A program made the translations under genes and the position numbers. The notes below the pieces were generated by a model. That model saw nothing but the letters and a program-made list of their open reading frames with translations. It was not told the origin of the DNA and made no database searches. Below are positions 27,165 to 37,276 of a DNA stretch of 52,550 bases, in pieces. This DNA comes from Fidelibacterota bacterium (GTDB lineage: Bacteria; Fidelibacterota; UBA8477; JABMPR01), in contig JABHBL010000110.1 of assembly GCA_018673925.1 (NCBI GenBank), positions 1-52,550 on the forward strand, in the 5' to 3' direction. How positions within the stretch are numbered: position 1 is the first letter of the stretch; each line of letters opens with the position of its first letter.

Positions 27165-29432
27165 ATGATTACAAAGAAAGATGCCCTTGCCTATCATAGC
27201 ATGGGAATCCGTAAAGGAAAAATCGAAGTCACATCAACCAAACCCTTTGCCACACAAAGGGACTTGAGTCTGGCTTATTCGCCTGGTGTTGCCTACCCCT
27301 GTTTGGAAATTGCAGAAAATCCTGCCCTGGCAAACGAGTATACCGCCAAGGGCAATCTGGTTGCCGTTATATCCAATGGTACCGCCGTTCTTGGTTTGGG
27401 AAATATCGGCGCGCTTGCTGGGAAACCTGTCATGGAAGGCAAAGGTGTTTTGTTTAAAAGGTTTGCAGATATAGATGTCTTTGATCTGGAAGTCGATACT
27501 GAAGACCCTGATAAATTTATCGATGCTGTCAAATTGCTGGAGCCCACATTTGGTGGTATCAATCTAGAGGATATCAAATCCCCGGAATGTTTTTATATCG
27601 AGCAAAAACTGCGGGAAGAGATGAATATTCCCGTCTTTCATGATGATCAACATGGAACCGCTATTATCTCTGCAGCAGCACTTCTTAATGCTGTTGAAGT
27701 GGCAGGTAAAAAGATGGAAGACATCAAGATTGTCGTGTCAGGTGCTGGAGCCTCAGCTTTATCGTGCAGCGAACATTATATACGCATGGGTGCTCGACGT
27801 GAGAATTTGATTATGTGCGATTCTCGAGGTGTGATATACAAAGGCCGCACCGATGGTATGAATGAATACAAGCTTCCCTTTGCAAATGACACTAAGCATA
27901 GAACTCTCCAGGAAGCCCTTGCAGGAGCAGATGTATTTATTGGTCTGTCGAAAAAAGACATCATTGTTGGCGATGATTTAAAAACCATGGCGGCTGACCC
28001 CATCATTTTTGCCATGGCCAATCCTGATCCAGAAATCACTTATCCAGATGCCATGGCTGCCCGCCCTGATGCCATCATGGGAACCGGTCGTTCAGACTAT
28101 CCCAACCAGGTGAATAATGTCCTGGGTTTTCCCTTTATCTTCAGAGGGGCTTTGGATGTCCAGGCAACGACAATTAATGAAGAAATGAAGGTAGCTGCTA
28201 CCCTAGCCCTGGCTGCACTGGCAAAAGAAGATACACCTGATGAAGTGATTCAAATTTATGGTCTGGATCATATTGAGTTTGGTCGTGATTATCTCATTCC
28301 AAAACCTTTTGATCCCCGCGTGCTTCTCTGGGAATCTGTCGCTGTGGCTGAAGCTGCCATGAAGACAGGGGTTGCCCAGCGCACTATTGATCTTGATAAA
28401 TATAGAGAAGAATTGGAAGCCCGGCTTGGTAAAGGTCGAGAGTTTATGCGCTCACTTTATAATCGAGCCAAAACAGCCCCCAAACGGGTGGTCTATCCTG
28501 AAGGAGAAAACCCCCGTATCATCCGGGCGAGTTATCTCATCCTCCAGGAGGGGATAGCCAAACCTGTGTTGGTGGGTCGTAAAAAGAAGATCCGCGCCAT
28601 TGCCAAAGAATTGAATATCCCACTTAAAGGGGTTGAATTGGTAGACCCTCAGAAATGTGAGCGTCGTCAAGAATTTATTGAAGAATTCTACAAAATGAGA
28701 CAACGCAAGGGGGTTACCCTTAGTGGAGCTAAACGATTTATGGATAGACGCTATTCCTTTGCAGCCATGATGCTGCATATGGGTGAGGCTGATGCCATGA
28801 TTTCTGGTATTACACAACAATATCCAGATGCTCTCAGACCCGTATTGCAGATCATCAAGCCCAGAAAAGATATGAAGCAAGTAGCTGGTTTATTCCTACT
28901 CATCTTTAAGGAGGGTATGAAAATATTTGCAGATGTTTCAGTAAATATTGATCCCAGCGCCGAAGTTTTATCTGAAATTGCTCTTATGGCCGCCGAGGAA
29001 GCCAAGCGCCTGGGAATTAATCCACGTGTCGCCATGTTGAGTTTCTCAAATTTTGGATCCTCAAAACATCCTCATGCCAGAAAGATGAGTGAAGCCGTGC
29101 GACTGGTTCGAGAAAAAGATCCTGATTTGATGATTGATGGAGAAATGAATGCGGATTTGGCTATCATGCCTAACATCCAGAAAGAGCATTATCCCTTTAG
29201 TAAGCTACAAGGATCAGCCAACGTTCTGATTTTTCCAGATCTCCAATCCAGTAATATCAGTTATAAACTTGTCCACCGTTTGAGTGGAGCAGAGGCCATT
29301 GGTCCTATTCTGGTGGGTATGGAAAAACCTGTTCACATCTTGCAGATTGGTTCTACCAGTGTTCAGGATGTTGCAAATATGACGGCCATAGCCGTTGTTG
29401 ATGCACAAGAGCAGGAAAAGCTTTTAAAGTAG
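27165..29432 (+). CDS. maeB: NADP-dependent malic enzyme fused to a phosphotransacetylase-like domain
   Basis: It decarboxylates malate to pyruvate with NADP reduction. The 755 residues divide into a malic enzyme part (about 1-420: [53 protein letters not shown] for nucleotide binding) and a C-terminal phosphate acetyltransferase-like part (about 430-755: [25 protein letters not shown]). In enteric MaeB the second part does not make acetyl phosphate but binds acetyl-CoA as a regulator; the same may hold here. It is separated from the aminotransferase by 87 bases, so it may have its own promoter. Confidence 0.95.
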   Translation: MITKKDALAYHSMGIRKGKIEVTSTKPFATQRDLSLAYSPGVAYPCLEIAENPALANEYTAKGNLVAVISNGTAVLGLGNIGALAGKPVMEGKGVLFKRFADIDVFDLEVDTEDPDKFIDAVKLLEPTFGGINLEDIKSPECFYIEQKLREEMNIPVFHDDQHGTAIISAAALLNAVEVAGKKMEDIKIVVSGAGASALSCSEHYIRMGARRENLIMCDSRGVIYKGRTDGMNEYKLPFANDTKHRTLQEALAGADVFIGLSKKDIIVGDDLKTMAADPIIFAMANPDPEITYPDAMAARPDAIMGTGRSDYPNQVNNVLGFPFIFRGALDVQATTINEEMKVAATLALAALAKEDTPDEVIQIYGLDHIEFGRDYLIPKPFDPRVLLWESVAVAEAAMKTGVAQRTIDLDKYREELEARLGKGREFMRSLYNRAKTAPKRVVYPEGENPRIIRASYLILQEGIAKPVLVGRKKKIRAIAKELNIPLKGVELVDPQKCERRQEFIEEFYKMRQRKGVTLSGAKRFMDRRYSFAAMMLHMGEADAMISGITQQYPDALRPVLQIIKPRKDMKQVAGLFLLIFKEGMKIFADVSVNIDPSAEVLSEIALMAAEEAKRLGINPRVAMLSFSNFGSSKHPHARKMSEAVRLVREKDPDLMIDGEMNADLAIMPNIQKEHYPFSKLQGSANVLIFPDLQSSNISYKLVHRLSGAEAIGPILVGMEKPVHILQIGSTSVQDVANMTAIAVVDAQEQEKLLK

Positions 29433-29485
29433 TGAGTCTGAGTCACTATATTTAAGTCAAACATTTAATGCTTTAATCAAATATT

Positions 29486-29502
29486 GTGGCATGGAGATTG
29501 CC
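29486..29502 (+). promoter_or_regulatory. Sigma-54-like promoter before the complex I operon
   Basis: GTGGCATGGAGATTGCC contains TGGCATG, four bases, TTGC, in exact sigma-54 register (GG at 29488-29489, GC at 29500-29501). The nuoA start is about 115 bases downstream of the predicted transcription start. The same stretch is also a TGTGGCA / TGCCACA inverted repeat, so an operator or hairpin is an alternative reading. Confidence 0.5.
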
Positions 29503-29628
29503 ACAGCTGGCTCTAGTAAAATGATGGGAACAGTTACCTGACAATGGACAGGAATCGGTTCTTGAAGAGACTTGGGGTACCGTCTATATTGGCGCACCAA
29601 TGTTGAAAGAAAGGGCACTTTAGAGATC

Positions 29629-30051
29629 ATGCAGGAACATTACGGAATCGCCTTAGCCTTTGGCGCCGTAGCCTTCGGGCTTATGTATTGCGGCTTCATT
29701 ATTCAAAAGCTTATATCCCCCAAAAATAAAACCGATTTAAAAATGGATACCTATGAATGTGGAGAGGAACCAGAAGGGGAGGGTTGGCTTCAGTTCAACA
29801 TCCGCTTCTATGTTATTGCCCTCATATTTATCATTTTTGATGTTGAAGTTGTCTTTCTCTTTCCCTGGGCAGTCGTCTTCAAGGACATGGGCTTTCTCAC
29901 TTTTGTAGAAGTCTTTGTCTTTATGTTGATTCTTACAGTTGGTCTGGCCTATGTCTGGGTCAAGGGTGATCTGGAATGGGTTAAAATGAAACTGAAATAT
30001 GGCACCGGTCGCTACTCTGCGTCCAGGCTTCACGAAGCGGAGACCAAATAA
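29629..30051 (+). CDS. nuoA: NADH-quinone oxidoreductase subunit A
   Basis: Membrane subunit of respiratory complex I. From ATG 29629 it has 140 residues and three transmembrane helices, with the family segment DTYECGEEP (about 40-50, the conserved Cys of the quinone-site loop) and FIIFDVEVVFLFPWAV. The open frame reaches further up to 29572, but the extra residues (MGYRLYWRTN) do not resemble NuoA, so the internal ATG is preferred. It is the first gene of nuoABCDHIJKLMN and ends directly against nuoB. Confidence 0.93.
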   Translation: MQEHYGIALAFGAVAFGLMYCGFIIQKLISPKNKTDLKMDTYECGEEPEGEGWLQFNIRFYVIALIFIIFDVEVVFLFPWAVVFKDMGFLTFVEVFVFMLILTVGLAYVWVKGDLEWVKMKLKYGTGRYSASRLHEAETK

Positions 30052-30543
30052 ATGGGTGCGTTAAACCATAAATTTAATGAGAATATTCTCATTACTTCTC
30101 TTGATAAACTTCTGAACTGGTCTCGTTCCGGTTCAGAATGGTATTTCCAGTTTGGATTGGCTTGTTGTGCCATCGAAATGATGTCAGCTGCAGCCGCTCG
30201 TCACGATCTGGAACGTTTTGGCGCCATGCCTCGATCATCGCCTCGTCAGGCTGATGTTATGATTGTCGCTGGAACAGTTACTTTGAAAATGGCCACACGT
30301 GTTAAACGTCTTTATGAACAGATGGCCGAGCCAAAATATGTTATCTCCATGGGGTCCTGTGCGAATTCAGGTGGTCCTTACTGGCAACATGGATATCATG
30401 TTCTTAAAGGGGTAGATCAAATTGTTCCTGTGGATGTTTATATCCCAGGCTGTCCTCCCAGGCCAGAGGCACTAATTGAGGGCTTGATGCATCTTCAAAA
30501 GAAAATGCGTGAACAACCAGTTCTGGCAAAGAAGGAAGACTGA
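30052..30543 (+). CDS. nuoB: NADH-quinone oxidoreductase subunit B
   Basis: Peripheral subunit that holds cluster N2, the last electron carrier before quinone. The 163-residue protein keeps all four ligands: Cys38-Cys39 in [11 protein letters not shown], Cys103 in [10 protein letters not shown] and Cys134 in [10 protein letters not shown]. It abuts nuoA without a gap, and nuoC starts just after its stop. Confidence 0.97.
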   Translation: MGALNHKFNENILITSLDKLLNWSRSGSEWYFQFGLACCAIEMMSAAAARHDLERFGAMPRSSPRQADVMIVAGTVTLKMATRVKRLYEQMAEPKYVISMGSCANSGGPYWQHGYHVLKGVDQIVPVDVYIPGCPPRPEALIEGLMHLQKKMREQPVLAKKED

Positions 30544-30544
30544 C

Positions 30545-31033
30545 GTGACTGAGCAAGAAATTTACGCAGACTTATCCAGTAAATTCGGTGACAAAGTCAT
30601 CGAGTTTATGGAAGAAGGCACACTCAATCCTACCGTAGTTGTAGATGCCGGCGCGATTGCCAAGATTGTCACCTATCTCAAAGATGAAGAGAGATTTCAG
30701 TTTGATTCTCTGATGAATCTGGCTGGTCATGATGCTGATGTTGAAACCGAATTTAGTGTAATCTATCATTTGGTCTCAACGGAGCTTAAACATTACATCA
30801 CTCTAAAAGTATTCACATCCAGAGATGAACCCAAAGTTGCAAGCATTGCGGAAATTCATAGAACTGCAGATTGGCATGAGCGAGAAGCATTTGATTTGTA
30901 TGGAATCAATTTTGAGGGTCATCCCGACCTGAAACGTATTCTCATGGAAGACGATTGGGAAGGTTATCCTCTGAGAAAAGATTATGTGCCAGCGGAGTTT
31001 TACCGTGGCATGCGCATTGAGAAGGTGAAATAA
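30545..31033 (+). CDS. nuoC: NADH-quinone oxidoreductase subunit C
   Basis: Peripheral-arm subunit (30 kDa type), separate from NuoD. The GTG at 30545, one base after the nuoB stop, gives 162 residues; an earlier in-frame GTG at 30509 lies inside nuoB and is less likely. The signature ADWHEREAFDLYGINFEGHPDLKRILM is present in pieces (DWHEREAFDLYGI; HPDLKRIL) and is followed by DDWEGYPLRKDY. Its TAA overlaps the nuoD ATG by one base. Confidence 0.95.
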   Translation: MTEQEIYADLSSKFGDKVIEFMEEGTLNPTVVVDAGAIAKIVTYLKDEERFQFDSLMNLAGHDADVETEFSVIYHLVSTELKHYITLKVFTSRDEPKVASIAEIHRTADWHEREAFDLYGINFEGHPDLKRILMEDDWEGYPLRKDYVPAEFYRGMRIEKVK

Positions 31034-32154
31034 TGGGCCGCCTACACGCTGAAGAAATGGTTCTAAATATGGGACCTCAGCACCCCAGTACTCACGGGGT
31101 TTTAAGACTGAAATTGCGGACCGATGGCGAGATAGTTTCCCATATTGAGCCTGTCATTGGATATCTACACCGCTCCTTTGAAAAACACGCTGAAAACCTT
31201 GAATATCAGATGATCACACCCTTTACCGGTCGATGTGATTACCTCGCTGCCATGGGTAGTGAGCATGGCTATGCCATGGCGGTCGAAAAGATGATGGCGA
31301 TTGAGCTTCCTGAACGAGTTGAGTATCTGCGCGTCATCTTTGCTGAACTTCAAAGAATTGCCAGCCATCTCGTGGCTGTGGGAACCTTTGGTCTGGATGT
31401 GGGTGCCATCACACCCTTTATCTATTGTTTCCGCGAACGTGAGCTCATTCTGGATTTATTTGAAATGGCTTCTGGTGCTCGCCTCTTATACAATTATATC
31501 TGGATTGGCGGTTTGGCCCACGATGTTCCACCTGGATTTGTTGAAAAGACTTACGAATTCCTGGATGCCTTTGATGAACGTGTTGCCGAGTACAATCAAA
31601 TCCTCACCGGGAATAAAATATTTATTGAAAGAGCTGCTGACATTGGGGTCATGACTCCTGAAGTGGCTATCAATTATGGTGTGACAGGTCCAAGTTTGAG
31701 AGCTTCTGGCGTAAACATTGACATCCGTCGTACAGAACCATATTCAATCTATGATCGATTCGATTTTGATGTACCACTTGGTCAGGGTTTACAGGGTACC
31801 ATCGGTGATAGTTGGGATAGATATTATGTCCGTGTCCTTGAAATGGGTGAGAGTGCTAAAATTATTCGTCAGGCACTGGATCAGCTCCCCGTAGAAGGTG
31901 ATGTGAAATCTGCCATTCCACGTCGTATTCGTCCGCCAAAGGGTGAAATCTACTTCCGTAGTGAAAATCCACGTGGAGAATTGGGCTATTATATAGTAAG
32001 CAATGGGAAGAATGTGCCAGTGCGACTTAAGATGCGTTCCCCGGCATTCTCAAACCTCAGTGTTATTAACGAAATTGGCCAGGGCTGGATGATCTCCGAT
32101 GTCATTGCGATTCTCGGAAGTCTGGACATTGTACTAGGGGAGATAGATCGCTAA
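31033..32154 (+). CDS. nuoD: NADH-quinone oxidoreductase subunit D
   Basis: The 49 kDa-type subunit that forms the quinone pocket with NuoB. The 373 residues begin with MVLNMGPQHPSTHGVLRL, the conserved N-terminal loop with the quinone-binding His, and contain GYLHRSFEK, LAAMGSEHGYAMAVEK and the C-terminal SLDIVLGEIDR. It starts in the nuoC stop codon (TAATG) and ends immediately before the ATG of nuoH, so translation is coupled across the three. Confidence 0.97.
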   Translation: MGRLHAEEMVLNMGPQHPSTHGVLRLKLRTDGEIVSHIEPVIGYLHRSFEKHAENLEYQMITPFTGRCDYLAAMGSEHGYAMAVEKMMAIELPERVEYLRVIFAELQRIASHLVAVGTFGLDVGAITPFIYCFRERELILDLFEMASGARLLYNYIWIGGLAHDVPPGFVEKTYEFLDAFDERVAEYNQILTGNKIFIERAADIGVMTPEVAINYGVTGPSLRASGVNIDIRRTEPYSIYDRFDFDVPLGQGLQGTIGDSWDRYYVRVLEMGESAKIIRQALDQLPVEGDVKSAIPRRIRPPKGEIYFRSENPRGELGYYIVSNGKNVPVRLKMRSPAFSNLSVINEIGQGWMISDVIAILGSLDIVLGEIDR

Positions 32155-33402
32155 ATGATACAATTACTTGCTAACTGGATCCTCTCGTTTGACATCCTAT
32201 CAGGTATGGGTAATTCTGTAGCCTGGGGATTGTCTCTTTTCATCGTCGCTGCGTTAATCTTTGCTTTTGTAGCAGTCAATGCCATCGTGTTGGTGTATAT
32301 CGAGCGGAAAGTTTCTGCATTTATGCAGGTTCGTCTCGGTCCCATGCGTGTTGGAAAATTTGGTACACTACAAACTGTAGCGGATGCCCTGAAACTTCTC
32401 CAAAAAGAAGATATTATTCCCAGGTCAGCTGATAAAGTTCTCTTTATCATAGGTCCCTGGGTTATCCTGGTTGCCTCTGTGGTTACTTTTGCAGCCATTC
32501 CATTCTCTGACACGTGGCTTGCAGCCAACATGAATATTGGTCTCTTCTATGTCGTATCCATCTCATCAATTGTGGTGCTGGGTATTGTTATGGCTGGTTG
32601 GGCTTCCAATAATAAATGGTCACTCTATGGGGCCATGAGATCAGCGGCTCAGATCATTTCATATGAAATTCCTGTGGGAATCACTTTAATTGCTGTGGTA
32701 GCAGTCGTAGGTAGCCTGAATCTTCAAACCATCATTCAGGAACAGGCTGGAACAGGGAATCTATTTCACTGGATACCGATCCCATTGCCAAACTGGTTCA
32801 TCTTTCACAGTCCTTTTCTTTTTATAGCGGCCTTCGTGTATCTCATCGGTGCTACTGCCGAGATCAACCGAACCCCATTTGATATTCCAGAATCTGAATC
32901 AGAATTGGTGGCTGGTTTCATGACTGAATTCTCAGGACTGAGATGGGCACTATTCTTTTTATCTGAATACGCCAATGCTACCCTGGTTGCATTCCTGGTC
33001 TCCATCGTTTTCCTTGGTGGATGGCAAAGTCCTTTTGCCGATTATCAAGGAACCCAGATTGGTTTTTCCATTATTACTCTGGTGGCCATCATGTGGACCC
33101 TGTTTGTTCGTGCAAAAACAGGCCGTCTATCTGTATATCCCCTGGGTTTGAGTCTTGTCATCACTATTTCAGCCTGGCTATTCCCTGGTTTTGCTATCTG
33201 GATGGCCTCTCCTGGCATCTTCTGGATGCTTATGAAAGCTGGCAGCATCATCTTTATGTTGATGTGGTTCCGCTGGACATTTCCCCGATTACGCGTTGAT
33301 CAACTCATGTATGTGAGTTGGAAAGTAATCCTTCCGTTATCACTAATAAATCTCATGGGTGTGGCCATCTGGATGTGGCTCACCGGTGAAATCCAATTCT
33401 AG
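32155..33402 (+). CDS. nuoH: NADH-quinone oxidoreductase subunit H
   Basis: Membrane subunit linking the quinone site to the proton pumps. The 415-residue protein has eight or nine helices and the family stretches YIERKVSAFMQVRLGP, and AEINRTPFDIPESESEL with its acidic residues. It is longer than E. coli NuoH (325), with extra length spread through the loops (for example around GTGNLFHWIPIPLPNW). It starts directly after the nuoD stop and ends nine bases before nuoI. Confidence 0.95.
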   Translation: MIQLLANWILSFDILSGMGNSVAWGLSLFIVAALIFAFVAVNAIVLVYIERKVSAFMQVRLGPMRVGKFGTLQTVADALKLLQKEDIIPRSADKVLFIIGPWVILVASVVTFAAIPFSDTWLAANMNIGLFYVVSISSIVVLGIVMAGWASNNKWSLYGAMRSAAQIISYEIPVGITLIAVVAVVGSLNLQTIIQEQAGTGNLFHWIPIPLPNWFIFHSPFLFIAAFVYLIGATAEINRTPFDIPESESELVAGFMTEFSGLRWALFFLSEYANATLVAFLVSIVFLGGWQSPFADYQGTQIGFSIITLVAIMWTLFVRAKTGRLSVYPLGLSLVITISAWLFPGFAIWMASPGIFWMLMKAGSIIFMLMWFRWTFPRLRVDQLMYVSWKVILPLSLINLMGVAIWMWLTGEIQF

Positions 33403-33411
33403 GATAGAACC

Positions 33412-34350
33412 ATGAGCTATTTCAGTAATATTAGCAGTGCCATCACCACCCTGGTTGACGGGATGAAGGTGACCATGGGGTATTTTGTAAGACCCCGTGA
33501 GCATGTCACTTTGCAGTACCCAGACGAAGTTTGGCCAATTCCCACCAGGAATATTGGTGTCGGTGAGATAGAGAGTTATAACACAATTCGCTCAAAGCTG
33601 GTCGTGGACTTTGAAGACTGCATTGGCTGTAAGGCCTGTGAACGTGCCTGCCCAGTGGATTGTATCGATATAGAGACTTTTAAGGCTGGTCCTGATGAAG
33701 ATATTGGTACCACCAAGAATGACACCAAGATCAAATTGAGGGTCACCAGTTTTACCATTGATATGAGCGAGTGTATGTTTTGTGATTTGTGTACACATCC
33801 ATGTCCAGAAGATTGTATTCACATGACTCCAGACTATCAGTTCATCAGCAATGATAATGTCAAGCTTGATGTGACACCGGAAGAACGCTGGAGAGATCGT
33901 AATCACCTGATATATCAGTTCTCCAAGGTATCTCCCATTGAGCGTGCACAGCGCCAGGCTGAAGCTGAGAAAGTGGCTGCAGCAAAAGCTGCTGCCATGG
34001 AAGCCAAAAAAGCTGCTGCTGAAAAAGCCGCCGCTACCAAAGCAGCACAGGAAGCTCGTGAAGCAGAACAAGCTCAAACTGCGGCTGCAACACCTGAAGG
34101 CATAGGTGTTCCCATAGCACCATCTATTTCAGAGACGCCTGTTGTCCAGACTGAACCTGTTCCTGTAAGCACTCCAACTGTGGAGAGTGCATCTGAACCT
34201 GAACCAATGGAAAAGATTGAGGTTCCCCTGGAAACTATTAGTACACCAGAGATTCCTGAGGTAAAGCCAGTTACAACTGAAACTGCTGCTGAACCTGAAA
34301 CACAAACTGAACCAGAAGATTCTTCAAAAGGGGAGACTGAGAATGGCTGA
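33412..34350 (+). CDS. nuoI: NADH-quinone oxidoreductase subunit I with long Ala/Lys/Glu and Pro/Glu/Thr tail
   Basis: Ferredoxin-like subunit with two [4Fe-4S] clusters: CIGCKACERACP (Cys70, 73, 76, 80) and CMFCDLCTHPCP (Cys121, 124, 127, 131), plus one further Cys for each cluster (84 and 135). Ordinary NuoI has about 160-180 residues; this one has 312. The extra part starts near residue 178 as an Ala/Lys/Glu helix (about 50 residues, likely a single alpha-helix or coiled coil) and then turns into a Pro/Glu/Thr-rich segment to the end. The stop overlaps the nuoJ ATG by eight bases. The function of the tail is unknown. Confidence 0.93.
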   Translation: MSYFSNISSAITTLVDGMKVTMGYFVRPREHVTLQYPDEVWPIPTRNIGVGEIESYNTIRSKLVVDFEDCIGCKACERACPVDCIDIETFKAGPDEDIGTTKNDTKIKLRVTSFTIDMSECMFCDLCTHPCPEDCIHMTPDYQFISNDNVKLDVTPEERWRDRNHLIYQFSKVSPIERAQRQAEAEKVAAAKAAAMEAKKAAAEKAAATKAAQEAREAEQAQTAAATPEGIGVPIAPSISETPVVQTEPVPVSTPTVESASEPEPMEKIEVPLETISTPEIPEVKPVTTETAAEPETQTEPEDSSKGETENG

Positions 34351-34834
34351 TTTCATTTTCTGGGTTATCTGGGCTCTGATCGTCGCATCAGCAGCACTGG
34401 TAGCTTTCGGAAATAACCTGATTCATTCGGTGTTCGCCCTCATGGGGACCTTTTTAGGTGTCGCCGGAATTTACATTTTTCTAAACGCCGACTTCCTTGC
34501 AGTCACCCAGATTGTGGTCTATGTAGGTGGTATCCTGGTTCTGCTGGTTTTTGGAATTATGCTTACCAACCAAATCTCCACAGCTCAGATATCGCAAAGC
34601 TCTGTTCAAAAGGGTCTGGGATTGGTCGTTGTATTGGGTGTTGCTACCATTATTCTGACGGCAGTACTGCCCCATGACTGGGTTGGTTCGACCCTGCCCA
34701 TGGAATTCGCAGATACAGTAACTGGCATTGGAAATCTATTATTTACCGACTATCTGATTTTATTTGAGATTGCTTCAGTACTATTGCTGGGTGCGCTTAT
34801 CGGTGCAGCCACGCTAGCGAGAAAGGAGCTATAA
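34343..34834 (+). CDS. nuoJ: NADH-quinone oxidoreductase subunit J
   Basis: A 163-residue membrane subunit with five helices; HSVFALMGTFLGVAGIY and AVTQIVVYVGGILVLLVF are the conserved NuoJ stretches around the pi-bulge helix. Its start overlaps the nuoI tail by eight bases and its stop overlaps nuoK by one base (TAATG). Confidence 0.95.
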   Translation: MADFIFWVIWALIVASAALVAFGNNLIHSVFALMGTFLGVAGIYIFLNADFLAVTQIVVYVGGILVLLVFGIMLTNQISTAQISQSSVQKGLGLVVVLGVATIILTAVLPHDWVGSTLPMEFADTVTGIGNLLFTDYLILFEIASVLLLGALIGAATLARKEL

Positions 34835-35139
34835 TGGATCATTTATCATCCTATCTCGTTCTTAGCGCCATTCTCTTTAGCCTCGGTTTATATACCGTCG
34901 TCACTCGACGCAATGCTGTGGCCATCCTCATGGGTGTGGAGCTCATTTTGAATGCTGCAAATATCAACTTTGTAGCTTTTTCCAAATTTGTGACCCACAA
35001 TCTCGATGGACACCTCATGTCTGTTTTTATCATCATGCTGGCTGCTGCTGAAGCTGCAGTTGCCCTGGCTATAGTCTTGAACCTTTATAACGATCGCGGG
35101 CACATCAATGTTGATGAAGCCAACGCACTTAAACAGTAG
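34834..35139 (+). CDS. nuoK: NADH-quinone oxidoreductase subunit K
   Basis: A 101-residue three-helix subunit typical of NuoK, with NAVAILMGVELILNAANINFV carrying the conserved Glu of the proton path and AAAEAAVALAIVLNLY with the second conserved Glu. Preceded by AAGGAG. It overlaps nuoJ by one base and nuoL follows after 11 bases. Confidence 0.96.
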   Translation: MDHLSSYLVLSAILFSLGLYTVVTRRNAVAILMGVELILNAANINFVAFSKFVTHNLDGHLMSVFIIMLAAAEAAVALAIVLNLYNDRGHINVDEANALKQ

Positions 35140-35150
35140 GTGCAGCTGAT

Positions 35151-37253
35151 ATGATTAAATTAGCACTATTCATTCTGTTTCTCCCACTGTTCTCATTTGT
35201 CTTTCAGATTTTCTCTTTCAGACGTTTTGAAGAGAAGAAAGGGGAGTGGGTTTCTGTAGGTATTCAATTTGTAACCTTAATTTTGTCACTTGTGATGTTG
35301 GGGATGATGCTCTCTAAGAGCGATCCCAATTTCAGCATCGAACTGCATCAGAGCTGGCTTGATCTAGGAATATTCAAAATCGATCTAGGGGTTTACATCG
35401 ATAATATCACAGTAATAATGCTTGTGGTAGTTGCCCTTATCTCATCATTGGTGCATCTCTATTCAACTGCCTATATGGCTGGGGATGTACGTTTTTCCAG
35501 ATATTTTGGTTTTCTGGGAATCTTTACTTTCTCCATGAATGGTATCGTCCTGGCGAACAGTCTTTTTATGATCTATATCTTCTGGGAACTGGTAGGACTC
35601 TCATCCTATCTGCTCATTGGACATTGGTGGGAAAAAGACTCAGCAGCTAATGCCAGTAAGAAAGCATTTATTACCAATCGGGTCGGTGATATCGGTATGT
35701 TTACTGGAATGCTCATTATTGCCACCGTATTGGGAACCTTCAATTTCCAATTGATCGGTGAAAGAATTCATGATGGTATGTGGGCTGCCAATGCCGGGAT
35801 GTTATTCGGTGGTATTGATCCGCATAAACTGCTCACCGTTGCTGGTGTCCTGGTTTTTATGGGTGCCGTTGGAAAATCTGCTCAATTTCCACTCCATGTC
35901 TGGCTTCCAGATGCCATGGAAGGTCCCACACCTGTTTCAGCTTTGATTCATGCTGCCACCATGGTTGCAGCTGGTGTTTATCTTGTGGTTCGCATCTTTC
36001 CATTTCTCACTGCAGATGCCATGGCAACCATCGCATTTATTGGTGGTCTTACTGCTATCTATGCTGCTACCATTGCCATTACACAAAATGATATAAAGAA
36101 GGTTTTAGCCTATTCTACGGTAAGTCAGTTGGGCTACATGATTATGGCACTTGGTACCGGCGCATATGTCGCTGGTTTTTTCCATCTCGTCACACATGCC
36201 ATGTTCAAGGGAGCTCTTTTCCTGGCTTCAGGTTCTGTGATCCATGCCATGCATCATAGTTTGCATCATCTCAATGATCATGACACCGATCCTCAGGATA
36301 TGCGCAATATGGGTGGTCTGAGAAGCAAAATGCCCATCACCTTTGGTGTTTTTATGGTGACCACAGCGGCCATTTCTGGAATACCTCTATTTTCAGGTTT
36401 TCTGAGTAAGGATGCGATTCTCGCTGGTACCTGGACTTATGCAGCCAATGTTCATGATGGCTGGCTGGCCAATCTTCATCTTGCCTGGATTCTTCCTGTG
36501 TTTGGATTTGGAGCTGCAGCCATTACAGCTTTTTATATGTTCAGGTTGATTTTCATGACCTTTTATGGGGAGGCCAAGCAGCCCCAGATTTTTAAACATA
36601 TCAAGGAATCTCCCAACGTGATGACGATTCCGCTCATTGTGTTGGCCATTCTTTCATTGTTCTTTGTGTTTACGCTACCCTCTGTCAATCCAATCTCAGA
36701 TCATGGGTGGTTCACCACGGTGGTTCAATCTCCAGAGAGTGCAGTCACAACTGGACCTGCTTTTGACCTGGAGCATTTTGAACATGGTATGCACGAAGCT
36801 CACGTACCAGCTATGGTAACTTCACTCCTGGTTGCGGGTCTGGGGATACTGCTCTCTGTGCTGGTTTATCTGTTAAATAAAATTTCTGCTGAGAAGCTTG
36901 CTGCCAAACTGGGAGCACTTTATCGGGGATCATATAACAAGTGGTATATGGATGAATTCTATATCAACGGGATCATTCGACCTTTTCTCAAGGGCTGTAA
37001 TGCAATTGGTCGTTTTGATCTGGACTTTTATGATCACTATCTCATCAATGGATGGGGTCGCAATACCAAACGTACTTCTAAGGGAGTAGGAATGGCTGAT
37101 GATCTTATCGTGGATGGTGCGGTTAATTTCGCTGGCATCATCTTTCAATGGTTGGGTTGGACTTTAAAGTTCATCCAAACCGGTAAAATTCAAAATTATC
37201 TCATTTTTGTATTGATCGGCGCAGCATTGCTGTATGTCGTCAATGTATTCTAG
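35151..37253 (+). CDS. nuoL: NADH-quinone oxidoreductase subunit L
   Basis: The distal antiporter-like proton-pumping subunit. The 700-residue protein has about 16 helices, FWELVGLSSYLLIGHWWEK with the key Glu, GKSAQFPLHVWLPDAMEGPTPVSALIHA in pieces with the pump Lys (GKSAQFPLHVWLPDAM), and KKVLAYSTVSQLGYM. A long lateral helix region near the C-terminus is present (WYMDEFYINGII). It is 11 bases after nuoK and 23 before nuoM. Confidence 0.96.
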   Translation: MIKLALFILFLPLFSFVFQIFSFRRFEEKKGEWVSVGIQFVTLILSLVMLGMMLSKSDPNFSIELHQSWLDLGIFKIDLGVYIDNITVIMLVVVALISSLVHLYSTAYMAGDVRFSRYFGFLGIFTFSMNGIVLANSLFMIYIFWELVGLSSYLLIGHWWEKDSAANASKKAFITNRVGDIGMFTGMLIIATVLGTFNFQLIGERIHDGMWAANAGMLFGGIDPHKLLTVAGVLVFMGAVGKSAQFPLHVWLPDAMEGPTPVSALIHAATMVAAGVYLVVRIFPFLTADAMATIAFIGGLTAIYAATIAITQNDIKKVLAYSTVSQLGYMIMALGTGAYVAGFFHLVTHAMFKGALFLASGSVIHAMHHSLHHLNDHDTDPQDMRNMGGLRSKMPITFGVFMVTTAAISGIPLFSGFLSKDAILAGTWTYAANVHDGWLANLHLAWILPVFGFGAAAITAFYMFRLIFMTFYGEAKQPQIFKHIKESPNVMTIPLIVLAILSLFFVFTLPSVNPISDHGWFTTVVQSPESAVTTGPAFDLEHFEHGMHEAHVPAMVTSLLVAGLGILLSVLVYLLNKISAEKLAAKLGALYRGSYNKWYMDEFYINGIIRPFLKGCNAIGRFDLDFYDHYLINGWGRNTKRTSKGVGMADDLIVDGAVNFAGIIFQWLGWTLKFIQTGKIQNYLIFVLIGAALLYVVNVF

Positions 37254-37276
37254 GACCGAAGGAGTCGATTAACACC

